A stretch of DNA of 64,000 bases, from positions 1 to 64,000 of the forward strand of contig CAWEQW010000008.1 in the NCBI GenBank assembly GCA_963811365.1, written 5' to 3'. Within the stretch, counting starts at the first letter, position 1; each line of letters opens with the position of its first letter. The position numbers and the translations under genes are program-made. Source of the DNA: CAWEQW01 sp963811365. Lineage in GTDB: Bacteria > Actinomycetota > Actinomycetes > Propionibacteriales > Nocardioidaceae. The notes beneath the pieces were generated by a model that was not told where the DNA came from, ran no database searches, and worked only from the letters and a program-made list of their open reading frames with translations. Positions 38,246 through 46,476 of this stretch are shown here, piece by piece.

Positions 38246-38988
38246 CCGCCGCCACGGCCACCGCCGCCTTCAACCGCCGCGGCACCTCCACCGAGGGCCG
38301 CACCGCGGAGGAGCTCAGGGCGCTCGTGTCGCACGCCGGCGCGGAGCTGGAGCTGGCCCCTGCCGAGACGATCCTGGAGTGGGCCGTCGCCACCTTCGGG
38401 AAGCGGTTCTGCGTGACCTCCTCGATGGCCGACGCCGTGCTCGCGCACCTGGCGTCGACGGTCGCGCCCGGCGTGGACGTGGTCTTCCTCGACACCGGCT
38501 ACCACTTCGCCGAGACGATCGGGACCCGGGACGCCGTCCAGGCGACGCTGCCGGTCAACCTCGTCACCGTCACCCCGGAGCAGTCGGTGCCGGAGCAGGA
38601 CGCCACACACGGCGCGGACCTGTTCGCCCGCGACCCCGACCTGTGCTGCGCGCTGCGCAAGGTCGCGCCGCTGCGCGACGCGCTCGCCGGGTACGACGCC
38701 TGGGCCACCGGGCTGCGACGCGCGGAGACCCACAACCGGGTGATCGCTCCGGTGATCGGCTGGGACGACGCCAAGGGCAAGGTCAAGGTGTCGCCGCTGG
38801 CCCGCTGGAGCGACGAGCAGGTCGAGCGGTACGTCGCCGAGAACGGCGTCCTGGTCAACCCGCTCCAGTACGACGGCTACCCGTCGATCGGCTGCTGGCC
38901 GTGCACCCGCCGCGTCGCGCCGGGACAGGACGCCCGCAGCGGCCGCTGGGCCGGCACCGCCAAGACCGAGTGCGGGATCCACCAGTGA
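38242..38988 (+). CDS. cysH: APS (adenylyl-sulfate) reductase
   Basis: This 248-aa enzyme makes sulfite from adenylyl sulfate. The nucleotide-binding region (VTSSMADAVL), VVFLDTGYHFAETI and RRAETHNR are conserved. The 4Fe-4S ligands typical of APS rather than PAPS reductases are present: LCCALRKV and GCWPCTRRV. The catalytic cysteine lies in the C-terminal TECGIH. ATG 38242 overlaps the zinc-ribbon stop. ATP sulfurylase genes are not in the window. Confidence 0.94.
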   Translation: MTAATATAAFNRRGTSTEGRTAEELRALVSHAGAELELAPAETILEWAVATFGKRFCVTSSMADAVLAHLASTVAPGVDVVFLDTGYHFAETIGTRDAVQATLPVNLVTVTPEQSVPEQDATHGADLFARDPDLCCALRKVAPLRDALAGYDAWATGLRRAETHNRVIAPVIGWDDAKGKVKVSPLARWSDEQVERYVAENGVLVNPLQYDGYPSIGCWPCTRRVAPGQDARSGRWAGTAKTECGIHQ

Positions 38989-39016
38989 CCCTCACACCGT
39001 CCAGGAGGACTACACC

Positions 39017-39760
39017 ATGACCGCACCAGCTCTCGTCGCGCTCGCGCACGGCAGCCGGGACCCCCGCTCCGCCGAGACGATCCGCGCCCTCGTCGGCGAG
39101 GTCCGGGCGCTCCGCCCCGACCTGCGCATCGAGCCGGCGTTCCTCGAGCTCTCCAAGCCGTCGTTCGGCACCGTGGTCGACAGGCTCGTGCGCGCGGGCT
39201 ACGACGAGATCGTCGTCGTACCGCTGCTGCTGACCGAGGCGTACCACGCCCGGGTGGACGTCCCGTCGGCGGTCGCCGCCGCCACGGAGCGTCACGAGGG
39301 CCTGCAGGTCCGGGCCAGCGCGGTCCTCGGCCTGGAGACCGTGCTCCTCGACGTCCTCGACCGGCGGCTGCGCACCTCCTTGAAGGAGGCCCGGGTGCGC
39401 GAGCTCGACGCGCTCGTGCTCGCCGCGGCCGGCTCCTCCGACTCGCTGGCGAACCAGGCGGTGGCCCGCCTCGCGCGGCTCTGGGGAGCGCGGCACAAGC
39501 TGCCGACCGTGGCGGCGTACGCCTCGGCCGCGCCTCCCACCACCGGTGAGGCGGTGCGCGCCTACCGGGCGCAGGGCCGGCGGCACATCGCGGTCGGGTC
39601 GCTGTTCCTGGCCCCCGGCAGGCTGCCCGACCGGGCCGCCGAGCTGGCGCTGGAGGCGGGCGCCGTCGCGGTCTCCGCACCGCTCGGTGCGGACCCGGAG
39701 GTGGCCCGCACGATCCTCGCCCGCTACGCCGTGGGGGCCGTCGAGCTGGTCCCGGTCTGA
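39017..39760 (+). CDS. Sirohydrochlorin chelatase (CbiX/SirB-like)
   Basis: This 247-aa protein has two chelatase half-domains. The first opens with LVALAHGSRDPRSAE, including the catalytic His, and has IVVVPLLLTEAYHARVDVPS with a second metal-binding His. The second half is more divergent. It inserts iron into sirohydrochlorin to give the siroheme required by the upstream sulfite reductase. An AGGAGG site lies 8 nt before ATG 39017, 28 bp after cysH. Confidence 0.88.
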   Translation: MTAPALVALAHGSRDPRSAETIRALVGEVRALRPDLRIEPAFLELSKPSFGTVVDRLVRAGYDEIVVVPLLLTEAYHARVDVPSAVAAATERHEGLQVRASAVLGLETVLLDVLDRRLRTSLKEARVRELDALVLAAAGSSDSLANQAVARLARLWGARHKLPTVAAYASAAPPTTGEAVRAYRAQGRRHIAVGSLFLAPGRLPDRAAELALEAGAVAVSAPLGADPEVARTILARYAVGAVELVPV

Positions 39761-39798
39761 AGCGCGGATCCGCCTCGGTGAGCGCTTGCCGCAGGCAA

Positions 39799-39804
39799 TA
39801 GGCT
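39799..39804 (+). promoter_or_regulatory. -10 box (TAGGCT) for lpdA
   Basis: TAGGCT ends 7 nt before ATG 39812, within the 51-bp gap after the chelatase gene. lpdA therefore probably has its own promoter and a leaderless mRNA. Confidence 0.55.
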
Positions 39805-39811
39805 CTTCGCC

Positions 39812-41212
39812 ATGACCCAGCACTTCAACGTCCTCGTCCTCGGCGCCGGGCCCGGTGGGTACGTCGCCGCGATCCGCGCCTCGCAGCTCGGCCTGACCGC
39901 CGCGGTCGTCGAGGACAAGTACTGGGGAGGCGTCTGCCTGAACGTGGGGTGCATCCCCTCCAAGGCGCTGCTGCGCAACGCCGAGCTCGCGCACATCCTG
40001 ACCCACGAGAAGGAGAAGTTCGGGATCAGCGGCGAGGCCACGATGGACTTCGGCGCCACCCACAAGCGCAGCCGACAGGTGTCCGAGGGCATCGTCAAGG
40101 GCGTCCACTTCCTGATGAAGAAGAACAAGATCGCCGAGGTCAACGGCTGGGGCACCCTCACCGGGCCGAACTCGGCCGACGTGCGCGGGTCCGACGGCAG
40201 CGTCGAGAGCTACACCTTCGACAACCTGATCATCGCCTCCGGCGCCACCACGCGGCTGATCCCCGGCACGACGCTGTCGGACCGCGTGGTCACCTACGAG
40301 GAGCAGATCCTCGACGACGGGCTGCCGGGCAGCATCATCATCGCCGGCTCGGGCGCGATCGGCGTCGAGTTCGCCTACGTGATGAAGAACTTCGGCGTGG
40401 ACGTGACCATCGTGGAGTTCCTCGACCGGATGGTGCCGACCGAGGACCCGGAGATCTCCAAGGAGCTCCTGCGCCACTACAAGAAGCTCGGCGTCAACGT
40501 CATGCTCTCCACGAAGGTGGAGTCGATCGACGACTCGGGCGACACGGTGCGGGTGACCGTCTCGCCGGCCGACGGCGGCGACCAGCAGGTCATCGAGGCC
40601 GACAAGGTGCTGCAGGCGATCGGCTTCGCGCCGCGCACCCAGGGCTACGGCCTGGAGACCACCGGCGTCCAGCTCACCGACCGTGGAGCGATCGCCATCG
40701 ACGAGGTGGGGCGCACGAACGTCGAGGGCGTCTACGCCATCGGCGACGTCACGGCCAAGCTGATGCTCGCGCACACCGCCGAGGCGATGGGCGTGGTCGC
40801 GGCCGAGACGATCGCCGGCGCGGACACCATGCCGGTGGACTACGACATGGTGCCGCGGGCGACGTACTGCCAGCCGCAGATCGCCTCCTTCGGGTACTCC
40901 GAGCCGCAGGCGCGCGAGCGCGGGTACGACGTCAAGGTCGCGAAGTTCCCGTTCTCCGCCAACGGCAAGGCGATGGGGCTCGGGGAGCCGGTCGGCTTCG
41001 TCAAGGTCGTGGCGGACGCGAAGTACAACGAGATCATCGGCGCCCATCTGATCGGCCCCGACGTCACCGAGCTGCTCCCGGCCCTGACGCTGGCGCAGCG
41101 GTGGGACCTGACCGCCGACGAGGTGGCCCGCAACGTCTTCGCCCACCCGACGCTCAGCGAGGCGGTCAAGGAGGCCGTCGAGGGCATCGCCGGTCACATG
41201 ATCAACTTGTGA
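39812..41212 (+). CDS. lpdA: Dihydrolipoyl dehydrogenase
   Basis: This 466-aa E3 flavoprotein reoxidises lipoamide in 2-oxoacid dehydrogenase and glycine-cleavage complexes. It has N-terminal FAD binding (VLVLGAGPGGYVAAIRA), the redox disulfide GGVCLNVGCIPSK, NAD binding (IIIAGSGAIGVEFAYVMKNF), GVYAIGDVTAKLMLAHTA, and the C-terminal catalytic HPTLSEAVKEAV. No other complex subunits are nearby. Its last 11 bp overlap the 3' end of a convergent membrane-protein gene. Confidence 0.95.
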   Translation: MTQHFNVLVLGAGPGGYVAAIRASQLGLTAAVVEDKYWGGVCLNVGCIPSKALLRNAELAHILTHEKEKFGISGEATMDFGATHKRSRQVSEGIVKGVHFLMKKNKIAEVNGWGTLTGPNSADVRGSDGSVESYTFDNLIIASGATTRLIPGTTLSDRVVTYEEQILDDGLPGSIIIAGSGAIGVEFAYVMKNFGVDVTIVEFLDRMVPTEDPEISKELLRHYKKLGVNVMLSTKVESIDDSGDTVRVTVSPADGGDQQVIEADKVLQAIGFAPRTQGYGLETTGVQLTDRGAIAIDEVGRTNVEGVYAIGDVTAKLMLAHTAEAMGVVAAETIAGADTMPVDYDMVPRATYCQPQIASFGYSEPQARERGYDVKVAKFPFSANGKAMGLGEPVGFVKVVADAKYNEIIGAHLIGPDVTELLPALTLAQRWDLTADEVARNVFAHPTLSEAVKEAVEGIAGHMINL

Positions 41213-41576
41213 GGATCGCGCGGCCGGGCTGGTCGAGCGGCGCGGCGAACGACATCCGCATGGCGTCGGCGCACTGGTACACCGTGAGGACCACCAGCAG
41301 CCCTTTGGCCGCGAGGCCCGCCAGGACGACGCCGAACGCTGCCGGCGCGAGCTGCACGAGGAACATCAGCGTCTCGAGCACGACTCCCGGGACGTCCTCG
41401 GTCATCGCGAGGAGAGCACGCTCGGTCTGTCCCCGCGACCGGAGCAGCAGCGCGCAGCCGATGCTGAGCAGGACGTAGGCCACGACGTACCCGGGCAACA
41501 TCAGGACGGACCAGCGTGCCCGCCGGCCGGTGGCCGCGTCGCCGACCGAGGACGACGGAGTCACTGCGCCATGCAC
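41202..41576 (-). CDS. Small membrane protein, unknown function
   Basis: This 124-aa protein has two or three membrane helices (VLMLPGYVVAYVLLSIGCAL, and LVQLAPAAFGVVLAGLAAKG continuing to a third hydrophobic stretch) and an N-terminus of polar residues. I do not recognise a family. The stop lies inside the end of lpdA, so the two genes are convergent and overlap by 11 bp. The start is ATG 41576; the ribosome site is weak. Confidence 0.6.
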   Translation of the reverse strand: MHGAVTPSSSVGDAATGRRARWSVLMLPGYVVAYVLLSIGCALLLRSRGQTERALLAMTEDVPGVVLETLMFLVQLAPAAFGVVLAGLAAKGLLVVLTVYQCADAMRMSFAAPLDQPGRAILTS

Positions 41577-42032
41577 GACGCACCCTGCTCCAGAGGCCTG
41601 TCACCAGACGACCGCGGCCGCACCCGCGCCACCAGGTCCTCAGTCCTGACTCACCGTGCCGGCGCACCGTCCGGTCACATCAGCAGACATCCTCCAGCCA
41701 TCGAATACGCCGTCGAGGATGCCGATGACCTGTTCATGTCGAGGTACAGATCGTCTGGCCGTCCAGCCCGCGCACTCACCATGGAGCAGGCGGCCGACCT
41801 GCTCACCATGGTCCTGGCCACGGGGCTGGCCGGCTTCCTGATGAGCCTGCTGTCACATCGCTGAGCCGCGGCTCGGACGGCCTGCGCCGAGCGGCACAGG
41901 TGAGGCGAGCAGCCTGGCGCCGCCGGGCCGAGTCACACCCTCCCACGACGTACCTGCGCTTCCCACGAGATGTACGTCGTGGGCGGGGCAGGTTCGTCTG
42001 CATACCGTGGTGAACCGCCGGCGCCCCTGACC
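41577..42032. other. Intergenic region with a possible micro-ORF
   Basis: These 456 bp lie between the small membrane protein and DUF3037 genes. On the plus strand, ATG 41781 opens a 27-codon hydrophobic frame (MEQAADLLTMVLATGLAGFL ... SHR, stop 41864) that could be a small membrane peptide but has no ribosome site. A perfect hairpin follows at 41942-41983. Otherwise nothing is recognisable. Confidence 0.4.
41942..41983. terminator. Perfect 12-bp inverted repeat, ACGACGTAC core, copy C
   Basis: CCCACGACGTAC (41942-41953) pairs perfectly with GTACGTCGTGGG (41972-41983) around an 18-nt loop. It lies 50-90 nt beyond the stop of the DUF3037 gene, suiting termination of that operon. It shares the ACGACGTAC core with the hairpins at 17249 and 33512. 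Confidence 0.6.
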
Positions 42033-42431
42033 TCAGCGGACCAGGCGCTCGAGGAGGTGCTCGATCTCGCGATCCGGGTCGGCGGTGGCGCCGCCGTGGA
42101 TCGGTCCCGGCTGGACCACCGTGCTGCGCGGCGCGCTCAGGAATCCGAACCGGGTCCCCAGCGCTGCTCGCCCGGCAGCTCCGGCGGCCGCGTCACCCCG
42201 GCAGACGGCCTCGACGGTCCGCAGTGCCGAGCACACGGCGGCGACGTCGACCTCCGGCCACAGCGAGGTGAGCCGGGGCTCGTCGACCTGGAACCGGGCC
42301 TCGAGGAAGTCCGCGTCCTGGCAGTAGAGGACCACGCCGACGTTGACGAACTCCTCCCGGTCCACGCGCGGCACGCACCGGAGGACGACGTACTGGAAGC
42401 CGCTGCGCCGCACGCCCGCTGCGCCGCTCAC
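42033..42431 (-). CDS. DUF3037 protein
   Basis: This 132-aa protein has the DUF3037 pattern: FQYVVLRCVPRVDREEFVNV, GVVLYCQD, and GTRFGFLSAPRSTVVQPGPI near the end. Its GTG start overlaps the stop of the HipA-like kinase gene (GTGA). The HipA-kinase/DUF3037 pairing is common in actinobacteria, so the two probably act together. The biochemical role is unknown. Confidence 0.88.
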   Translation of the reverse strand: MSGAAGVRRSGFQYVVLRCVPRVDREEFVNVGVVLYCQDADFLEARFQVDEPRLTSLWPEVDVAAVCSALRTVEAVCRGDAAAGAAGRAALGTRFGFLSAPRSTVVQPGPIHGGATADPDREIEHLLERLVR

Positions 42432-43198
42432 GCCGCGCTCGCCCTGGGCAGCCAGGCGCGCTCGCCGTCCACGCGGGCGTGCAGGAAGCTCACGTAAGCC
42501 TCCCGCAGCGCCGCCGCGTCCGGCGCCCCCGGAACCGGCTCGAGCCAGTCGTCGGGCACCTGGGCGAGCACCTCCTCGAGCAGCGCGCGGGTCACCCGTG
42601 GCGCGAGCTCGGCGTCGGCTGTGGGCACGCCGGTCAGGTACCCCGCCAGGACGTGGTCGGAGGCGTCGTACGGCTGCCGGGCGAACCGGTCGGCCGAGCC
42701 CACCCCGCCCGACCAGCCGTGGTGGAAGTACAGGCAGGCGCCGTGGTCTATCGCCCACAGCTGCTGGTGCCACATCAGGAGGTTGGGGTTCCGCCAGGAC
42801 CGGTCCACGTTCGCGGTCAGCGCGTCGAGCCAGAGCACCTGGGCCGCTGCCTGCAGGTCCGGCGAGCAGCCGGCGTCGAAGCCGAACGAGCCCGGCAGGA
42901 AGTCGATGCCGAGGTTCAGCCCGATGCTGGCGGTGAGCAGGTCCTGCACCTCCTCGTCGGCCTCGTAGCGGCCGATCGCGGCCTCCAGCCGCACGGCGAC
43001 CAGGTCGGGGGTGCGGATGCCCAGCCGCCGGGCGAGCTCACCGACCACCACCTCGGCGACGAGCACCTTCAGGCCCTGGCCGGCGCCCCGGAACTTGCAG
43101 ACGTAGGTGCCGAGGTCGTCCGCCTCCACGATCCCCGGCAGCGAGCCGCCCTCGCGCAGCGGGGCGACGTAGCGCGTCGCGGTCACCGTGGGGATCAC
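42428..43198 (-). CDS. HipA-family kinase-like protein
   Basis: This is a 256-aa HipA-like kinase fold without the N-subdomain-1 of E. coli HipA. Visible features are GTYVCKFRGAGQGLKVLVAE (nucleotide-binding Lys region), the catalytic-loop-like DALTANVDRSWRNPNLLMW and the metal-binding-like WAIDHGACLYF. The usual HipB antitoxin is absent; the partner is DUF3037. The start is GTG 43198, and TAGGTT 6 nt upstream supports a leaderless mRNA. A second GTG four codons on (MTATRYVAPL) is possible. Confidence 0.82.
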   Translation of the reverse strand: MIPTVTATRYVAPLREGGSLPGIVEADDLGTYVCKFRGAGQGLKVLVAEVVVGELARRLGIRTPDLVAVRLEAAIGRYEADEEVQDLLTASIGLNLGIDFLPGSFGFDAGCSPDLQAAAQVLWLDALTANVDRSWRNPNLLMWHQQLWAIDHGACLYFHHGWSGGVGSADRFARQPYDASDHVLAGYLTGVPTADAELAPRVTRALLEEVLAQVPDDWLEPVPGAPDAAALREAYVSFLHARVDGERAWLPRASAA

Positions 43199-43204
43199 CG
43201 GGAC

Positions 43205-43210
43205 AACCTA
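43205..43210 (-). promoter_or_regulatory. -10 box (TAGGTT) for the HipA-like/DUF3037 operon
   Basis: TAGGTT on the minus strand ends 6 nt before GTG 43198. It lies in the 17-bp gap after the zapE stop. Confidence 0.55.
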
Positions 43211-43215
43211 CCGGC

Positions 43216-44223
43216 TCAGCTCGCGAGCCCGGCGCCTTCGCGGGCGAGCGCGTCGAGCCGGCTGATCGCGCGGCGGTACTTCTTGCGGTAGCCGCCCTCC
43301 AGGAGCGCCGGCGCGAACAGCGAGTCGAGCGGCACCCCGCTGGCCACCACGGGCAGGTCCCGGTCGTAGAGCCGGTCGGCGAGCACCACGAGGCGCAGCG
43401 CGACGGCCTGGTCGTCGACCGTGCGGACGTCCTCGAGGCAGACCAGGCGCACGCCGTCGAGCAGGGCGCCGTACTTGGACGGGTGCACCTGCGCGAGGTG
43501 CCGGTGCAGGTCGACGAAGTGGTCCAGGCTGGCGCCCGGCTCCTCGGCGCGGGCCCGCACCGTGGCGTCGTCCGGCGGCTCCGGCGACCGCGGCAGCCCG
43601 CGGTGCCGGTAGTCCTCCCCGTCGATGCGCACGGACGTGAACGAGTCGGCGAGCCCCTGGATCTCGCGCAGGAAGTCCTCGGTGGCGAAGCGGCCCTCGC
43701 CCAAGCGGCCGGGCAGCGTGTTCGACGTCGCCGCAAGCCTGACCCCCGACTCGCGGAGGTTGCGCAGCAGCGTCGAGACCAGGACGGTGTCCCCTGGGTC
43801 GTCGAGCTCGAACTCGTCGACGCAGACCAGTGCGTAGGGCCGTAGCGCCGTCACCGCCTCGTGGAAGCCGAGCGCGCCGACGAGGTGGGTCAGCTCCACG
43901 AAGGTGGCGAACAGCTTGGGCTCCGGCGCGGCGTGCCACAGCGCGGCCAGCAGGTGCGTCTTGCCGACGCCGTACCCGCCGTCGAGGTAGATCCCGCCGG
44001 GGCCGTGGTGCACCGTGCGACCGAACCACCGCCTCCTCGGCGGCGTGCTCAGCACGTCGACGAAATGCCGCAGCCGGTCCACCGCCTCGGCCTGGGTCGG
44101 CTGCTCCGGGTCGGGCCGGTAGGAGTCGAACGTGACCTCGGCGAAGCGGGGCGGCGGGACCAGCTCGCAGAGCAGGCGGTCCTTCGGCACGGTGGGGTTG
44201 CGCTCCGAGAGGGCGATCGGCAT
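43216..44223 (-). CDS. zapE: Cell division ATPase ZapE (AFG1-like)
   Basis: This 335-aa AAA-type ATPase has Walker A YLDGGYGVGKTHLL (about residues 78-91), Walker B ALVCVDEFELDDPGD, and a sensor region RLAATSNTLPGRLGEGRF, followed by FLREIQGLADSFTSVRIDG-type sequence. AFG1/ZapE proteins act at the division site in E. coli and in protein quality control in mitochondria. ATG 44223 follows TAGGGT by 6 nt. The gene is divergent from ligC with only 36 bp between the ATGs. Confidence 0.92.
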   Translation of the reverse strand: MPIALSERNPTVPKDRLLCELVPPPRFAEVTFDSYRPDPEQPTQAEAVDRLRHFVDVLSTPPRRRWFGRTVHHGPGGIYLDGGYGVGKTHLLAALWHAAPEPKLFATFVELTHLVGALGFHEAVTALRPYALVCVDEFELDDPGDTVLVSTLLRNLRESGVRLAATSNTLPGRLGEGRFATEDFLREIQGLADSFTSVRIDGEDYRHRGLPRSPEPPDDATVRARAEEPGASLDHFVDLHRHLAQVHPSKYGALLDGVRLVCLEDVRTVDDQAVALRLVVLADRLYDRDLPVVASGVPLDSLFAPALLEGGYRKKYRRAISRLDALAREGAGLAS

Positions 44224-44229
44224 GGCGTC

Positions 44230-44253
44230 ACCCTAGAACCCGGCCACTACGCT
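44230..44253. promoter_or_regulatory. Back-to-back leaderless promoters of zapE and ligC
   Basis: On the minus strand TAGGGT (44235-44230) ends 6 nt before the zapE ATG. On the plus strand TACGCT (44248-44253) ends 6 nt before the ligC ATG. Both signals fit in the 36-bp gap, so the two polymerase sites must overlap. Confidence 0.6.
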
Positions 44254-44259
44254 GCCTGC

Positions 44260-45351
44260 ATGCGTCTCCCCGTCATGCCGCCCGTGCAGCCGATGCTGGC
44301 CAAGGCCGTCAAGGGCATCCCCGATCCGCAGCGGTACGGCGGGCTGGCCTTCGAGCCGAAGTGGGACGGCTTCCGGTGCCTGGTGTTCCGCGACGGCGAC
44401 GAGGTCGAGCTCGCGAGCAGGAACACCAAGCCGCTCACCCGCTACTTCCCCGAGGTCGTCGAGGCGGTCCGCGCCTCGATGCCCGAGCGGTGCGTCGTGG
44501 ACGGTGAGATCTTCGTGGCGATCGGCGAGCGGCTGGAGTTCGAGGTCCTCCAGGAGCGGCTGCACCCCGCCGACTCACGGGTCCGGATGCTCGCGGAGAG
44601 GACCCCCGCGTCCTACGTCGCGTTCGACCTGCTCGCGCTGGGCGACGACGACCTCACCGGCCTCCCGTTCCGCGAGCGGCGGGCTCGCCTCGAGGCGGCG
44701 CTGGCCGACGTCGTACCACCGGTCTTCCTGACCCGGACCACCTCCGACACCGCCGAGGCGGCCGCCTGGTTCGAGCGGTTCGAGGGCGCCGGGCTCGACG
44801 GCGTGGTCGCCAAGCCGCTCGACGGGCGGTACCAGCAGAACGCGCGCACGATGCTCAAGATCAAGCACGAGCGCACCGCGGACGTCGTGGTGGCCGGCTA
44901 CCGGCTGCACAAGACCTCGACGCCGGAGAGGCCGTTGCTGGGCTCCCTGCTGCTCGGCCTGTACGACGACCAGGGCCGCCTCCAGCACGTCGGGGTCTCC
45001 GCGTCGTTCACCGCCGCGCGACGAGCCGAGCTCCTCGTCGAGCTGCAGCCGCTGGTGGCCGAGGACCTCACCGACCATCCCTGGGGCGCCTGGTCCGACT
45101 GGGCGATCGCCAACCCGGACCGCGTCCCCGGCACCCAGAGCCGCTGGAGCGCCGGCAAGGACCTCTCGTTCGTGGCGCTGCGGCCCGAGCGGGTGCTCGA
45201 GGTCGGCTACGACCATATGGAGGGGAGCCGGTTCCGGCACACCGCGCAGTTCAAGCGCTGGCGGCCCGACCGCGACCCCCGCTCCTGCGGCTACGACCAG
45301 CTCGAGGAGCCGGTCGGCTACCAGCTCGCCGACGTGCTGACCCACGGCTGA
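44260..45351 (+). CDS. ligC: ATP-dependent DNA ligase (LigC type)
   Basis: This 363-aa ligase has the adenylation motif FEPKWDGFRC with the AMP-accepting Lys, further nucleotidyltransferase motifs (VVDGEIFV, AFDLLAL, LDGVVAKPLDGRYQ, MLKIKHERTADVVV), and an OB-fold C-terminal domain ending in HTAQFKRWRPDRDP. LigC enzymes in mycobacteria work with LigD-type Prim-Pol proteins in short-patch base-excision repair or minor end joining, and such a polymerase lies at 46.9-48.0 kb. The start at ATG 44260 is supported by the leaderless -10. Confidence 0.92.
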   Translation: MRLPVMPPVQPMLAKAVKGIPDPQRYGGLAFEPKWDGFRCLVFRDGDEVELASRNTKPLTRYFPEVVEAVRASMPERCVVDGEIFVAIGERLEFEVLQERLHPADSRVRMLAERTPASYVAFDLLALGDDDLTGLPFRERRARLEAALADVVPPVFLTRTTSDTAEAAAWFERFEGAGLDGVVAKPLDGRYQQNARTMLKIKHERTADVVVAGYRLHKTSTPERPLLGSLLLGLYDDQGRLQHVGVSASFTAARRAELLVELQPLVAEDLTDHPWGAWSDWAIANPDRVPGTQSRWSAGKDLSFVALRPERVLEVGYDHMEGSRFRHTAQFKRWRPDRDPRSCGYDQLEEPVGYQLADVLTHG

Positions 45352-45462
45352 GCCGCACCGGCCGGCCCGCCCGGGGACAGGCGTGCCCTAGGGTGCTGCA
45401 CGGCCCCCGGGCGGGGCGGGTCGGCAGTAGTCTCGGACCAGGACGAAGGGCAGGGAGTCGAC

Positions 45463-46008
45463 ATGGCGGAGGTACGGACCTACGACGTGGTGCTGCTCGT
45501 CGAGCAACCGCTGTCCGTGGAGGACGCCAAGCAGGTGCGCAGCCTGCACGAAGCCGTCGAGGACCCGGTGCGCTACCACGTCCTGCTGCCCGTCGAGGAC
45601 GCCGCCGCCCGCGTGGAGTCCGCGATGGGCTCGGTCGCCGCGAGCGAGGTGCTCGCCTCACCCTCGCTCGTGATGGACGAGGAGAGCCTCGAGGAGGTGC
45701 AGCGCGAGCTGCTCGACCAGGCGCGCAGCGACCTGAGCGACTGCATGCACCGGCTGGACACCATGAACTGTCGCGTCGAGGGCCAGATCGTCAGCATCGA
45801 CCCGATCGACGCCCTGGGCGCCAAGGTCGCCGAGGTGCAGGCCGCCGAGGCCATCATCATGACCCGGCCGCACGTCGTGTCGGAGTTCTTCCACCTGGAC
45901 TGGACCTCACGCGCCCGCCGCAAGATCGGCGTCCCCGTGCTGCACCTCCTGGAGCAGGAGACCTTCGACGAGCAGGCGGGCGGCGGCGAGGGCGTCAGCG
46001 GGTTCTGA
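45463..46008 (+). CDS. Conserved protein of unknown function, acidic
   Basis: This 181-aa soluble, acidic protein begins MAEVRTYDVVLLVEQPLSVE and alternates strands and helices (VRYHVLLPVED ... EVQAAEAIIMTRPHVVSEFF). A universal-stress-protein-like alpha/beta fold is suggested, but the ATP-binding GxxG motif of that family is not evident. GGGAG lies upstream of ATG 45463. I do not recognise a named family. Confidence 0.7.
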   Translation: MAEVRTYDVVLLVEQPLSVEDAKQVRSLHEAVEDPVRYHVLLPVEDAAARVESAMGSVAASEVLASPSLVMDEESLEEVQRELLDQARSDLSDCMHRLDTMNCRVEGQIVSIDPIDALGAKVAEVQAAEAIIMTRPHVVSEFFHLDWTSRARRKIGVPVLHLLEQETFDEQAGGGEGVSGF

Positions 46009-46299
46009 GCTCGCGTCAGATGCTTTCGTCCGATTTCTCAGTTTCTTCGCTCAGCGGGGGTCTTGGCAACGGTTCTGGCGGTTGTGTACGGTGCGTACCA
46101 GGTGTTTCGACACCGTGGGACCACGACGGCACGCCGGTCGGGGGCACCGCGCGAGCCGCGCGCAGAGGTCGGTCCTTACTTCGTGGTTTGCTTCATGTTT
46201 ATGCAATGCATAGAAGTGCACCTGCATTTGTTTGCACGCAACCGCCTTGCTCCTTCACTCTTATGGAGAAGGGACTCCCCCAGTCCCGATGTTGAGATA
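46009..46299. promoter_or_regulatory. AT-rich upstream region of the 6C-type RNA
   Basis: No gene is supported. Two small stems stand out: GGTGT-TTCG-ACACC at 46101-46114, possibly terminating the preceding gene, and GGGACT-CCCCC-AGTCCC at 46271-46287, another C-loop hairpin. The stretch 46165-46265 is strikingly AT-rich for this genome and probably contains the promoter of the RNA that follows; no -35/-10 pair could be fixed. Confidence 0.45.
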
Positions 46300-46396
46300 A
46301 GGCGCCACCATCCCCCCGGCCGGCCGCCAGTCACACCATCCCCCCCGGTGTGATCTCGACTTGAGAGGGCAGCCAATCCCCCCCGGCTGCCCTCTA
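46300..46396 (+). ncRNA. 6C-type small RNA with three C-rich hairpin loops
   Basis: Three successive stems carry loops containing AT followed by six or seven Cs. The first is a weaker hairpin at about 46301-46328 (Cs at 46312-46317). The second is TCACACC/GGTGTGA at 46331-46353, with loop ATCCCCCCC. The third is a perfect 11-bp stem AGAGGGCAGCC/GGCTGCCCTCT at 46364-46395, with loop AATCCCCCCC. Paired C-loops are the defining feature of the actinobacterial 6C RNA family. Having three, with a fourth C-loop stem just upstream, is more than the usual two. The target and exact ends are unknown. Confidence 0.75.
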
Positions 46397-46476
46397 GTCA
46401 TGTCTGGGCCTCCCGCACCGCCACCTCACCCACTGCGGAGGATGCCCGGCGCGGACGGCTCCGCGACCGTGGCGGC

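Noticed and set aside
41194..41667. Alternative minus-strand frame overlapping lpdA's end
   Set aside because: Arg/Gly-rich composition; the frame ending at 41202 has real membrane helices and is preferred.
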